NCBI GenBank assembly: GCA_017447805.1
Contig: JAFSMR010000020.1
Coordinates: forward strand, 1-35,296
DNA length: 35,296 nt
Direction of reading: 5' to 3'
Source: Kiritimatiellia bacterium
Lineage (GTDB): Bacteria; Verrucomicrobiota; Kiritimatiellia; RFP12; UBA1067
Under the pieces are notes generated by a model. That model did not search any database. It was not told where the DNA came from and saw only the letters and a program-made list of their open reading frames with translations. Each line of letters begins with the position of its first letter. Within the stretch, counting starts at the first letter, position 1. This document shows positions 1 through 8,241 of this stretch, piece by piece. A program made the translations under genes and the position numbers.

Positions 1-418
1 GGGGGGGGTAACCCGAGAGATTGGAGATTTGGGTGTATTGGTTGAGGGCGTTGGCCGTGTAGGTGCGGTTTGTGCCAAGGTCCGGTGATTCTATGCGATT
101 GCCAATGTCATCGTACTGGTAGGCGTACTCCGTCAGGTTCGTAGCCGCCGTGTCCTTAATCCCTGAGACGAGCTCGCTCCTGTCGTTGTAGCCGTAGTAG
201 TCCGTCCTTGTCTCGCTCATCATCGAGCCGGAGCGCGTTATTGCAGTTCTGCGACCTAGCGCGTCGTTCATGTAGTCGTACTGCGATATTACGCCGCCGT
301 TGATGTGGTTCCTGACCTGCGTCAGGAGGTCGCGGTTCTGCTCGTAGGTGTAGTACGCCAAGCCCGAGCTGCCGTACTGGAGGCGGCTCTTGAGGTCCGT
401 ACTTGAGATATCAGTCAT
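1..418 (-). CDS. RHS/YD-repeat protein fragment, 3' end outside the window
   Basis: The minus strand is open from an ATG at 418 to the window edge, about 139 residues. The translation shows classic RHS/YD spacing: short stretches ending in YDYMNDALGRR, YYGYNDRSEL and YQYDDIGNR, then TYTANALNQYT. These are the beta-strand repeats that build the shell around an RHS toxin. A GGAGGA lies 12 nt upstream of the ATG, a little far for a ribosome site, and the frame stays open upstream through 466, so the start is uncertain. It lies directly behind the lipoprotein gene at 453-968 on the same strand, which fits an array of RHS tip cassettes. A full RHS protein has well over 1000 residues, so this is either a 5'-truncated tip carrier or a remnant. 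The toxin end cannot be seen. Confidence 0.75.
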   Translation of the reverse strand, partial: MTDISSTDLKSRLQYGSSGLAYYTYEQNRDLLTQVRNHINGGVISQYDYMNDALGRRTAITRSGSMMSETRTDYYGYNDRSELVSGIKDTAATNLTEYAYQYDDIGNRIESPDLGTNRTYTANALNQYTQISNLSGYPP

Positions 419-452
419 TATTACAATAAATCCTCCGTCTGAACATGTCGGC

Positions 453-968
453 TTATTCACAAAAATCAATGACCTTTGATCCGTTTTCCAAAAACATTAC
501 CTTTACCCGTGTGCCTTTAGACAGTACTGATTCTCCATCCCACATGTGCTGATTGACAGTTATTTTTAATTTAGCCGGGATATATTCGGGGACATTGCCA
601 TCTAGGTCTATGTAATAATCTACAAACCACGGAAAATCCAACGGGAGAATAAGACTGTGCCTATCCTTCACATATACAATTTTCCCAGTATACTGTTCTG
701 CTTGTGATATGTCAAATAATGGCTTCTTCGTTTTTATGATTTCTTCAATATCGTCATCATAAATCACCCCTACTCGCATTTCACTGGGACCAGACAATTC
801 TGGAAGCTCAGCCGTAGGTTTAAGGATTATATCATAATCGATCTCCCAATAACCTCTGGTAAGCTCATAAGCATTTTCCTCATATATGCTACGGCACGAG
901 CAAATTATTCCCGCAAACGCCAACAAAAGTAGCTTTTGCACAAATCTAAATATCGATAATCTTTTCAT
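453..968 (-). CDS. Small lipoprotein, candidate RHS immunity protein
   Basis: This 171-residue protein begins with a short basic segment and a hydrophobic stretch ending in ICSC, a plausible lipobox with the lipidated cysteine at residue 25. The mature part is acidic, rich in beta-forming residues and has no domain I recognise. The gene starts 30 nt after the stop of the RHS tip at 999-1643, on the same strand. That is where polymorphic toxin loci carry the immunity gene. The ribosome site is weak (AAAGAATT before ATG). From position alone I infer that it protects against the neighbouring tip, and that an envelope-anchored protein would suit a toxin acting in the periplasm. It could also be an unrelated lipoprotein. 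Confidence 0.7.
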   Translation of the reverse strand: MKRLSIFRFVQKLLLLAFAGIICSCRSIYEENAYELTRGYWEIDYDIILKPTAELPELSGPSEMRVGVIYDDDIEEIIKTKKPLFDISQAEQYTGKIVYVKDRHSLILPLDFPWFVDYYIDLDGNVPEYIPAKLKITVNQHMWDGESVLSKGTRVKVMFLENGSKVIDFCE

Positions 969-998
969 AATTCTTTATCAACTTTTGTTTTAAGAACA

Positions 999-1643
999 TT
1001 ACCTGTAACTTATCCTAATCTCCAATTTGTCCTTTGTTGACTTTTCCCTATCTATATATGTATACCCCTTTCGACAAGTTGCGCCATAATTATTTCGCAG
1101 CTCGTCTATCAGATTTCGAGGATTGTCTATTGATGATATCTCACCGTTCATTACTCCTCCTTTGCTCAGAATAGTACAGCCAACAGTTGCGCAATTCCCA
1201 CCTGCGGCTGTATATATACCTGGATCATTTTGAATTTCTCGCGCTTGTTTCTCCATTTTTCTAGCATCTTCTGGACATACCCACAATTCACATATTAATG
1301 CTTTTTTACTGCTGAAATCTACCGTATGGCCATATCCATTCCAGCTATCCCCAACATAAAGACGTCCTTTATTGTTCGAACCAAAAACGAGACTAGATGT
1401 GCTTGTTGTACTGTCTTCAGGATAATATCCAATTAATCCCATTTCAGGAAGTATTAAATCAATATGCCCTCCAAATCTCTTTTCGTTGGATAAATCTCGA
1501 TTAATAACATATATTTTGACTTTATCTACCTCTATGCCATTTTCGCAACATTTCTCCTCTGGATGATTTGCATTGGCCTTTGGCAAAGCCGCACCCAAAA
1601 AATCAAAAATGTTCACAGAATTATTTCCGCATATATTATACAA
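999..1643 (-). CDS. Orphan RHS C-terminal tip with Cys/His toxin-like domain
   Basis: The frame is open from 1766 to 999 with no ATG; the only usable in-frame start is TTG at 1643. Upstream of that TTG the frame still encodes a worn RHS core motif: RHYSQECARFCKRD, then GGLYNICGNNSVNIFDFLG. This matches the usual RHS core pattern YYxPxxGRFxxRDP and LYxxxGNNPVNxxDPLG. After the core comes a variable domain of about 190 residues. It has GGHIDLILP near residue 58 and a GGNCATVGC motif near residue 150, a histidine and cysteine arrangement seen in papain-like or NlpC/P60-like hydrolases. The catalytic role is inferred. The piece is most likely a displaced tip that can be joined to an intact RHS gene by recombination in the core. 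As it stands it may not be translated. Confidence 0.7.
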   Translation of the reverse strand: MYNICGNNSVNIFDFLGAALPKANANHPEEKCCENGIEVDKVKIYVINRDLSNEKRFGGHIDLILPEMGLIGYYPEDSTTSTSSLVFGSNNKGRLYVGDSWNGYGHTVDFSSKKALICELWVCPEDARKMEKQAREIQNDPGIYTAAGGNCATVGCTILSKGGVMNGEISSIDNPRNLIDELRNNYGATCRKGYTYIDREKSTKDKLEIRISYR

Positions 1644-1861
1644 CCCACCAAAACTTAAAAATTCAAAAAAATCTCTTTTGCAAAATCGCGCACACTCTTG
1701 AGAATAATGTCTAAAATTGTGGTTCTTCCTATAAAAGTGTGGGTGAAGGATGTAGAAGTCTAAAAATCAGCGATCCATTGCCATTATATCAGCTGAGCCG
1801 CACGGCAAGCGAAATCCAACATTGCAATGAAAGGTTGAAGATGACCCCCTAGACAAGCGAA

Positions 1862-1917
1862 CAGACATATGGGATAATCCTTGGTGACCAAACCAAAAGG
1901 AGAATCCCATATGTCTG
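1862..1917. repeat. Perfect 14-bp inverted repeat around a start codon
   Basis: CAGACATATGGGAT at 1862-1875 is mirrored exactly by ATCCCATATGTCTG at 1904-1917, with a 28-bp loop. The loop holds a small palindrome, TTGGTGACCAA at 1881-1891, and the ribosome site AGGAG at 1898-1902. The right arm contains the ATG at 1911 of a 35-codon plus-strand ORF, so pairing would hide that start codon. It could be a translational control hairpin or the end of a lost mobile element. Confidence 0.6.
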
Positions 1918-2018
1918 ATGCAAAGTTTATCAAACTTATTCAGGGCTGTCAACTGCCCCAGTATGAATTTGTAGATTCGCCGCATTGTCGGTTTTCGCGA
2001 ATACCAACTATACTGTGA
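1911..2018 (+). CDS. 35-codon ORF, possibly the 5' remnant of a lost gene
   Basis: An ATG at 1911 has AGGAG eight bases upstream and opens a frame of 35 codons, ending in TGA at 2016-2018. The product begins MSDAKFIKLIQGCQLPQYEF and ends with a less protein-like tail, as if a longer gene had been cut. I do not recognise the family. The good ribosome site and the inverted repeat over the start suggest a real 5' end, perhaps of a transposase, because RHS loci often collect insertion sequence debris. No terminal repeat pair, target duplication or transposase motif is visible to prove that. Confidence 0.25.
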   Translation: MSDAKFIKLIQGCQLPQYEFVDSPHCRFSRIPTIL

Positions 2019-2029
2019 ATTTACACGTG

Positions 2030-3169
2030 TTACCTAGAAGCGAGTTTCAGGAATCTGAATTCATCTATCGCCCTGCGACCCATCCTATAGGCCATATAGG
2101 CATTAATCGAGCCTTCCGCCGCTTTGCCGGCGACCTTGGATAGAATCGGCATTGAAGCGCCAAGGAGTCCGCCAAGCCCTTCTTGCGCAACATTTTCGGC
2201 ATTTCCGCCGGCAAGCCATTGGGCTAAGCCATTAGACATTTTATCTGCGGCGTTTTCGGTTATTGCGCCAAGTTCGCCAGATACATAAATATTCACGAAC
2301 CAATGGCAAAGCAATCTGAATGCGCCGCCTCGCGTGACTCTGCGGTTATATACCTTCGCTATCCTCGTTATCATTAAAGTCAAATTGACAAATACGATAA
2401 CCATATCAATAATTTTCCAGGGGCAGGCGGCTGTTTTGAGCGCTATGAGAGTGCAATACTTCTTTACGATATCAAGAGCACGTTTTTCTTGCTCCTTCTG
2501 GAAGAATGCGAAATCATCCATCCAACCGTTGGAATCAGAATATCTTGAATCTTTGCGTAAAGATTCTATTCTCGCGGCGATATGACTTCTATCTTCAGGT
2601 TTGAAAATATTTTCATAATCATTGGGCAAGGAACGAAGATATGGTTTTATCTGCTCTTTCAGTCGTCTTTTCTCTTCGATATCGCAAGTATCCAAATTGC
2701 CTTTCACCTGATCATGCTTGGGCAATCTACCAACGAGCAAAAATAACTTTACAATAACATACAGAATAAGGGAAACCGGCAAAGCGAAAACCACAAGCGC
2801 CGCCCAAAATCTCCAACCCTCGTATGCCAGAACGAGCTGGAAGAGGCCGGCGAGCTGGAAATAGAGCCAAAGTAAAATTCCACCGACCACGAGCCATTTA
2901 ATTGCGCTGAAAACTGGCGAGCCGTGCGTCGAAAATTCTTCCGTTTCGAGCTCGGAATCTTTCAGTTCGGCGGATTCGATAACTGCCCCCGCTTTAGAAT
3001 CTGGAGCACGAGAAATTTCCACAAATTCCGGCTCGTGTTCTTGAGGCGCAATATCATCATCGCCAGCTCTTTGGGTGCCGCGCCGAGGCGCTTTGGGCGA
3101 TTTTGCGCTCTTAGGATTTTGCGCATCGGCGGCAAGTGGCGGAGTTATATCTTCTGAATCGTATGCCAT
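2030..3169 (-). CDS. ycjF: YcjF/DUF697-like inner-membrane protein
   Basis: The 379-residue protein has a charged, low-complexity N-terminus of about 85 residues. Two adjacent membrane helices follow at roughly 89-116 and 121-146, and a third hydrophobic segment lies near 255-275. The C-terminal region has the alanine- and glycine-rich run typical of the YcjF/UPF0283 (DUF697) group, with GELGAITENAADKMSNGLAQ and a closing RMGRRAI segment. The main support is its neighbour: it follows the YcjX-type P-loop gene by 32 nt on the same strand, the same pairing as the ycjX-ycjF stress operon of Proteobacteria. The function of the pair is not well defined even there; an envelope-stress role is likely. 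AGAGGA lies rather far upstream of the ATG. Confidence 0.75.
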   Translation of the reverse strand: MAYDSEDITPPLAADAQNPKSAKSPKAPRRGTQRAGDDDIAPQEHEPEFVEISRAPDSKAGAVIESAELKDSELETEEFSTHGSPVFSAIKWLVVGGILLWLYFQLAGLFQLVLAYEGWRFWAALVVFALPVSLILYVIVKLFLLVGRLPKHDQVKGNLDTCDIEEKRRLKEQIKPYLRSLPNDYENIFKPEDRSHIAARIESLRKDSRYSDSNGWMDDFAFFQKEQEKRALDIVKKYCTLIALKTAACPWKIIDMVIVFVNLTLMITRIAKVYNRRVTRGGAFRLLCHWFVNIYVSGELGAITENAADKMSNGLAQWLAGGNAENVAQEGLGGLLGASMPILSKVAGKAAEGSINAYMAYRMGRRAIDEFRFLKLASR

Positions 3170-3201
3170 GAAAATTCTTCATCCTCTCTTCTTCTAGCGA
3201 G

Positions 3202-4659
3202 TTAGGCATTTATCTCAAGAACCCTTTGCATTATCGCATCAAGTCCCCTTTGCTTCGGCGGCAAATCTTCTCGCTCATCAAACATCGGGAATGTGTTGGG
3301 CCAATTATACGCGCCGATTTGCCAATTTGCGCTCTCGGGCCAATCTTCCGGCACGTCCCGGACTTTGAACTGTTTCAGTTCAATATTTCCGTCTGCGGTC
3401 TTTATGCGCGCGCGAATAGCCATTTCTTCTTTGTAGATTTCAGATGTATCGACGGCAGCACATGATATGAAGGCGGTTTTCTTTTCTTCTAGTCCCATTG
3501 TTCTTACAACGCTCTCGAGCATGCTGTGGGCGAGTTTTACCATTCTATCGCCTTGATCGTATACGCGATCTGCTTTGGTCGGAACTACTATAATACTATC
3601 TATTCTAGTTACGAACAACCCCATGAGGTAGTCGATGATTCCCGGAAACGGCAAATCGGGTTTGCGATGCTTGAAGAAAGCGAGAGCTTGCTCGGCAAAT
3701 TTCTTTTCGGAATTATAGACTTGCGCTCCGCGATTCAGCAAATCAAGTGTATCTACGAAATATATCAGGCTATTTGCGTGGCTGCACCAAGATGCAATCG
3801 GCGCAATAATCGTTTCCACATATTTATTGTATGCCTTTTCGAAATCTTTTATCCAAGCGAAATGCGGCGAACTTTGAGAGAAATTTTCTTTCGCAAGAGG
3901 AATGAACTGCAAATCTTCGGCAAGACCAATAGGCGTATGTTCGAGGTCTTTGCGAAATTCTTCTCTCGAGCCTTTCGATTGCGTCTTGCCGTGGATTCCG
4001 AGTTTTACGATGGAAGGTGTTAGAGAAAGAGTGTAGTTGCAATATTCATCTACGAGAAATTCTTTGTAAAGAGCAATAGCTTTATCGCGCTCGACGCTGG
4101 AAAGATTCTGCAATGCTGCAAGATATTGCTTGAAAAAGCCCGACGCGCCTGAAATTCCGCCGAAGCGCGTTTCCATCCAGCCGCACCATTCGCTGTAAGA
4201 ACGTCCTATCATCGCGAAATCGGCAACTCTTTCGCCCGGCAAATCGAGCATCTCTAGAATGATTTGCCTGCGCTTCTCTTTGCCATTCACATTTTTCACT
4301 AGGGTAAACGGGATAGTCAACACCGACCAATCTTTGGTTTTGGCAGGCCACTCGCCTTTTGCGAGATACTCTCGCGCCTGGGCATATTCAAATAATCGCC
4401 CGCCCTTCAGCGCATTTTCCTGAACTTTCTGGTCTTGATCGGAATCGAAAACCGCTTTCCACCCGTTAAGGTTGAAGGATTTTGGATTGTGATGCTTAAG
4501 TTGGTCGCCGACTGATGTAAGAAAAACGGTCTTGCCGGTTCCTTTTGAACCCATTAGCACAACGCGAATGCGCTCCCATCTGAAGAGCTTGTCGTTGAAA
4601 ATCCTACCGATATTTTTATTGCTCTTTCTAATATTGAATATCTTGTTTATGAATTCCAT
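3202..4659 (-). CDS. ycjX: YcjX-type P-loop NTPase (DUF463)
   Basis: The 485-residue protein carries a Walker A loop GSKGTGKT at residues 37-44, a DLPGER segment in the switch/Walker B position near 140, and a late VVPTKADRV motif that resembles the GTPase TKxD base-recognition motif. This order, the length, and the WCGWMETRFGG and AFISCAAVDTSE segments fit the YcjX (DUF463) GTPase-like family. The start is an ATG with AAGGA about nine bases upstream, inside the end of the preceding gene; only three bases separate the two genes. The next gene is ycjF-like, so both are probably made together. The biochemical role is unknown. In Proteobacteria the pair belongs to the phage-shock and heat-shock regulons. 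Confidence 0.85.
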   Translation of the reverse strand: MEFINKIFNIRKSNKNIGRIFNDKLFRWERIRVVLMGSKGTGKTVFLTSVGDQLKHHNPKSFNLNGWKAVFDSDQDQKVQENALKGGRLFEYAQAREYLAKGEWPAKTKDWSVLTIPFTLVKNVNGKEKRRQIILEMLDLPGERVADFAMIGRSYSEWCGWMETRFGGISGASGFFKQYLAALQNLSSVERDKAIALYKEFLVDEYCNYTLSLTPSIVKLGIHGKTQSKGSREEFRKDLEHTPIGLAEDLQFIPLAKENFSQSSPHFAWIKDFEKAYNKYVETIIAPIASWCSHANSLIYFVDTLDLLNRGAQVYNSEKKFAEQALAFFKHRKPDLPFPGIIDYLMGLFVTRIDSIIVVPTKADRVYDQGDRMVKLAHSMLESVVRTMGLEEKKTAFISCAAVDTSEIYKEEMAIRARIKTADGNIELKQFKVRDVPEDWPESANWQIGAYNWPNTFPMFDEREDLPPKQRGLDAIMQRVLEINA

Positions 4660-4662
4660 ATA

Positions 4663-5319
4663 TCAAGTCCTTACCTCTGCGCCAAGGTTGCGGAGAACCG
4701 AGTCGATTTTTTTGGGTATGTAGATAGGCAAAGCGTGCTCGGCGCTATCAATCATTTCCAGTTTCGAGAGAGAGAAAACCGAAGAAAGGAAGTCGGCATT
4801 TTCTTTTCTTACTATCGGGTCGCGAAGGGCCTGAAATATGTATGTCTCGATATGCGCCAAAGCGGTCTTGTTTTCGAGCAGCAAAGAGCGTAAATCTGTA
4901 GCGCGCAAATAATCCAATCCTCTTGCAAGATTTTCATCCGTATCTAAAATATATGGATTTGGCGCCCCTTCCGGGAAAGCGCCAAATCCTTTACCCATAG
5001 TAAGACGAAGACCTGCCTCTAGCGCCGCCAGTCGGCGCTCGGTCATGCCCGGCCAATTTTCATCTTTCATCATTCTCGCAGTCGTAGCAATCAAAACAAG
5101 AGCGTGAACTTTCGAAGGATTTTGCAAAGCGAGGCGAAGCGCAAAAGAGCCGCCCATAGACCAGCCAACGAGGATTACTTTTTCTTGCTCATCCTCAAAC
5201 GCCTTTGCAGTTACACCATTCAGATGATCGAGATACGAAAAAATCCTATCACACTTAAAGCCGCAAAGCGACCATGCTTGGGGTGAAGCAGCCCAACCAT
5301 TCAAAACTAATACTTTCAT
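4663..5319 (-). CDS. BioH-like alpha/beta hydrolase
   Basis: The 218-residue protein starts MKVLVLNGWAAS, the oxyanion region typical of BioH-like esterases. It has the nucleophile elbow GWSMGGS near residue 64 and a late SAEHALP histidine; an acid residue can be placed in the LRDPIV segment. This is a complete catalytic triad layout. BioH removes the methyl group from pimeloyl-ACP methyl ester in biotin synthesis, and its members share this GW motif and a similar size. No other biotin gene is nearby, so the exact substrate is uncertain and it could be a general carboxylesterase. I chose the ATG at 5319 because it overlaps the coaB stop as ATGA; a longer upstream reading would run back through coaB. 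Confidence 0.75.
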   Translation of the reverse strand: MKVLVLNGWAASPQAWSLCGFKCDRIFSYLDHLNGVTAKAFEDEQEKVILVGWSMGGSFALRLALQNPSKVHALVLIATTARMMKDENWPGMTERRLAALEAGLRLTMGKGFGAFPEGAPNPYILDTDENLARGLDYLRATDLRSLLLENKTALAHIETYIFQALRDPIVRKENADFLSSVFSLSKLEMIDSAEHALPIYIPKKIDSVLRNLGAEVRT

Positions 5320-5948
5320 AATGCCTCGCAGAATTTGACGATTCTTCTTCCAATTGCGTCCTTCGTCATCAGCGGCAAAACTTCGCTTCTGCCATCGGCA
5401 CATACGAATACTACGCGATTCGTAATTGTTCCAAAACCCGCGCCTGGAGATGTTACATCATTAAAGACGATCATCGCGGCATCTTTATCGCGGCATTTTC
5501 TTTGCGCTTCTTCTATATTCGACCCCGTCTCTGCGGCAAACCCGATTTTAATCGCACCTTTTACGCTTTTAAGAATATCGGGGTTGCGTTCGAGTTCGAG
5601 CACTGAGGACATTTCGCTTTTCTTAAGCTTCTTTGCGGCAATTTTCTTCGGCCGCCAATCAGCCACTGCGGCTGTCGCGATGAAGAAAGTCTTACCATCG
5701 AATGGCTGCTTCAAAAGCAAATCGACCGACCTTTTCATATCTCGAGCGCTAACGACATCATGGCGAACGACGCCTTTAGGCGTTCGCAAGGCAACGGGCC
5801 CTGAAACGAGTTCTACCTCGTAGCCTTTTGCCGCAGCAGCGCGTGCTATCGCGTAGCCCATGCGACCAGTAGAGGGATTGGAAAGAAAACGCACCGGGTC
5901 GAGGAATTCTCTCGTCGGCCCGGCGGTTATGATGAAACGGCGTTTCAT
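5316..5948 (-). CDS. coaB: Phosphopantothenate-cysteine ligase, stand-alone CoaB
   Basis: The protein (210 residues from ATG 5948) holds the hallmarks of the CoaB half of CoaBC: ITAGPTREFLDPVRFLSN near the start, PSTGRMG, then ATAAVADWRPKK, a KLKK lysine segment, RNPDIL and GFAAET. CoaB joins cysteine to 4'-phosphopantothenate during coenzyme A synthesis. Most bacteria fuse it to the flavin decarboxylase CoaC; that N-terminal half is absent here, so a separate coaC must be elsewhere or another route is used. A TTG at 5969 would overlap purM, but the ATG gives the usual start just before the ITAGPTRE motif. It overlaps the next gene by four bases. Confidence 0.88.
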   Translation of the reverse strand: MKRRFIITAGPTREFLDPVRFLSNPSTGRMGYAIARAAAAKGYEVELVSGPVALRTPKGVVRHDVVSARDMKRSVDLLLKQPFDGKTFFIATAAVADWRPKKIAAKKLKKSEMSSVLELERNPDILKSVKGAIKIGFAAETGSNIEEAQRKCRDKDAAMIVFNDVTSPGAGFGTITNRVVFVCADGRSEVLPLMTKDAIGRRIVKFCEAL

Positions 5949-5965
5949 CTCTTTAGCTCGCAATA

Positions 5966-7006
5966 TCAATTCTTGAATGTAACGATACCAGAACCCTTGC
6001 GAATAACACCGATTACCTTGTAGGGCTGGTGCTGCGCCTTGAGAATATTCGCAGCCTTCTGTAGCTCCGGCTTCGGAATAATTACGATGTAGCCGATACC
6101 CATATTGAAGACGCGATACATCTCTTCACGGTCGATCTTGCCCTGACGCTCGATGAATTTGAAGATTGTAGGAACTTCCCAAGATGCGCGGTCGATTTCC
6201 GCATTCGCCGCTTTAGGCAATACGCGCGGAATATTATCGACGAATCCGCCGCCTGTAATGTGGGCCATGCCGGTAATCTTCACCTTGCGCGCCAATAGCT
6301 TGGCAACAGGCTTGAGATAGCTGCGATGGACGGCAAGAAGCGCTTCGCCGAAGGTCTGGTTCGTGCCGGGCAGTTTATCTTGCCAGGAATATTGGCAGAG
6401 GTCGAATATTACGCGCCTGGCCAAAGAATATCCATTGGTCTGCAAGCCGCCGGATGGGAAACCGATAATTACATCTCCAGCGCGAATCGATTTGCCGGTA
6501 ATGAGATTCTTCTTCGAAACATGACCGACAATCGTTCCGACAAGATCATACTCGCCGGCGGGATATAGACCGGGCATTTCCGCCGTCTCGCCGCCGAGTA
6601 GCGCCATCTTGTTTTCTTTGCACGCCTTGCAAAGACCGGAAACAATCTGCTTGAACTGGCCACCATCGAATTTCGCCGCGCCTACATAATCCATGAAGAA
6701 TAGCGGCAAAGCACCCTGAACTAGGATATCGTTAACGCAGTGGTTTACGATATCCTGCCCGACGGTGTCGTGCTTATTCATCATAGCGGCGACTTTGAGC
6801 TTCGTCCCGACGCCATCGGTTGATGCGACGAGAATTTCGTCTCTACCGGAGGGCACTTTATGGAGTCCGCCAAAACTTCCGATTCCGCCTATTACGCCAA
6901 GCGTCTTTGTAGAGCCGACCATCTCTTTAATCGCCTTCAGGGCAGACATCTTGTTATCGATGTTCACGCCGGCCTGCGCATACGCGGATTTATTATCTTT
7001 TGCCAT
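5966..7006 (-). CDS. purM: Phosphoribosylformylglycinamidine cyclo-ligase
   Basis: The 346-residue protein is AIR synthetase, which closes the imidazole ring in purine synthesis using ATP. Visible family motifs are GVIGGIGSFGGL near residue 40, ASTDGVGTKLK, DIVNHCVNDILVQGA, GGETAEMPGLY and HITGGGFVDNIPR. Length and motif order match PurM throughout. The ATG at 7006 is followed at once by the usual DNKSAYAQAGVNI opening. No Shine-Dalgarno is visible. A perfect TATAAT lies only three bases before the ATG, which hints at a leaderless or near-leaderless start, although no good -35 is present. It sits 53 bp after fba and just before coaB on the same strand. Confidence 0.96.
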   Translation of the reverse strand: MAKDNKSAYAQAGVNIDNKMSALKAIKEMVGSTKTLGVIGGIGSFGGLHKVPSGRDEILVASTDGVGTKLKVAAMMNKHDTVGQDIVNHCVNDILVQGALPLFFMDYVGAAKFDGGQFKQIVSGLCKACKENKMALLGGETAEMPGLYPAGEYDLVGTIVGHVSKKNLITGKSIRAGDVIIGFPSGGLQTNGYSLARRVIFDLCQYSWQDKLPGTNQTFGEALLAVHRSYLKPVAKLLARKVKITGMAHITGGGFVDNIPRVLPKAANAEIDRASWEVPTIFKFIERQGKIDREEMYRVFNMGIGYIVIIPKPELQKAANILKAQHQPYKVIGVIRKGSGIVTFKN

Positions 7007-7059
7007 GATATTATAATGTATAACCGAGTAATCTTGACTACTTGAAACCAACCAGCTTT

Positions 7060-8067
7060 TTAGCCAAGCTTGTTGTTCGAGCCGAGAACCTTGACGATCT
7101 TGTGGATATACATCTTCTTCATGTTTTCTCTGGCAGGCGTCAAATACTGGCGGGGATCGAAGTGATCGGGATGTTCGGCGAAGTGCTGACGAATGGCAGC
7201 CGTCATCGCAAGACGCGAATCGGAATCGATGTTAATCTTGCAAACGGCGCTCTTGGCGGCCTTGCGAAGCTGCTCTTCCGGAATACCGACGGCATCAGGA
7301 AGCTTACCGCCGAACTTGTTGATCGTATCGACTTCATCCTGCGGAACGCTGGAAGAACCATGAAGAACGATCGGGAAGCCAGGGAGTTTCTTTTCGATTG
7401 CCTTAAGCACGTCGAAAGCGAGCGGCGGCGGAACGAGCTTGCCGGTCTTGGGGTCGCGCGTGCACTGCTCGGGAGTAAACTTATAGGCGCCGTGGCTGGT
7501 GCCAATCGAAATAGCGAGCGAATCGCAGCCCGTCTTGGTCGCGAACTCGATTACTTCCTCAGGCTTCGTGTAATGGCTTTCTGCGGCCTGAACCTCGTCT
7601 TCCACGCCAGCAAGAACGCCGAGCTCCGCCTCGACCGTTACATCATACTTGTGGGCATAGTTGACAACCTTCTTCGTGAGCTTGATGTTTTCCTTGAAAG
7701 GAAGGCTGGAAGCATCGATCATTACAGAAGAGAAACCGGAATCGATACAGCTCTTGCATGTTTCAAAGCTATCGCCGTGATCGAGGTGAAGAACGATTTC
7801 AGGCTTCTTGCAACCAAGTTCCTTGGCGTATTCGACGGCGCCCTGCGCCATGTAACGCAAAATCGTAGGATTGGCATACTTGCGCGCACCCTTGGAGACC
7901 TGCATGATTACAGGCGACTTAGTCTCGACCGCTGCCTGGATGATGGCCTGCATCTGCTCCATCGTATTGAAGTTGAAAGCAGGTATGGCATAACCGCCCT
8001 TAACCGCCTTGGCAAACATCTTCTTGGTGTTGACTAGCCCGAGTTCCTTGTAACTGGTCTTTTTCAT
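7060..8067 (-). CDS. fba: Class II fructose-bisphosphate aldolase
   Basis: The 335-residue protein is a zinc-dependent class II aldolase, which splits fructose 1,6-bisphosphate in glycolysis. It shows the first zinc/catalytic segment LHLDHGDS near residue 94, EAELGVLAG near 145, the histidine motif SIGTSHGAYK, VLHGSSSVP and the phosphate-binding NIDSDSR. The insertion with KTGKLVPPPL and the long C-terminal helix match the type IIB branch. The start ATG at 8067 has only weak purine runs upstream. The tRNA-Val gene ends about 83 bp before it with no clear terminator between, so read-through from the tRNA promoter is possible. Confidence 0.95.
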   Translation of the reverse strand: MKKTSYKELGLVNTKKMFAKAVKGGYAIPAFNFNTMEQMQAIIQAAVETKSPVIMQVSKGARKYANPTILRYMAQGAVEYAKELGCKKPEIVLHLDHGDSFETCKSCIDSGFSSVMIDASSLPFKENIKLTKKVVNYAHKYDVTVEAELGVLAGVEDEVQAAESHYTKPEEVIEFATKTGCDSLAISIGTSHGAYKFTPEQCTRDPKTGKLVPPPLAFDVLKAIEKKLPGFPIVLHGSSSVPQDEVDTINKFGGKLPDAVGIPEEQLRKAAKSAVCKINIDSDSRLAMTAAIRQHFAEHPDHFDPRQYLTPARENMKKMYIHKIVKVLGSNNKLG

Positions 8068-8150
8068 TTCGCTTCGCTTTGATTTGTTTTACCCTGCACC
8101 TTCGTTTTTCATCCCAGGGACCCACTCCGGCGCAGGTAGAAAGCGAACTC

Positions 8151-8227
8151 TGGTGGGCTATAGTGGATTCGAACCACTGACCTCTTCCATGTCAAGGAAG
8201 CGCTCTAACCAACTGAGCTAATAGCCC
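8151..8227 (-). tRNA. tRNA-Val(GAC), CCA encoded
   Basis: Read on the minus strand, the sequence folds as a full cloverleaf. It has the acceptor GGGCTAT paired with ATAGCCC, a D arm GCTC/GAGC, an anticodon stem CTTCC/GGAAG around the loop TTGACAT (anticodon GAC, valine), and a T arm AGTGG/CCACT with loop TTCGAAT. The discriminator base is A and the 3' CCA is encoded. Length is 77 nt. A strong promoter stands directly upstream. Confidence 0.96.
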
Positions 8228-8241
8228 GTAAAGTGGCGCAA

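Noticed and set aside
1767..1985. A 72-codon minus-strand frame opposite the 35-codon ORF
   Set aside because: No ribosome site, basic and low-complexity translation, and it runs through the inverted repeat.
7042..8037. A 331-codon plus-strand frame opposite fba
   Set aside because: It is the antisense shadow of a clear aldolase gene; its composition mirrors fba codon use and it has no family features.
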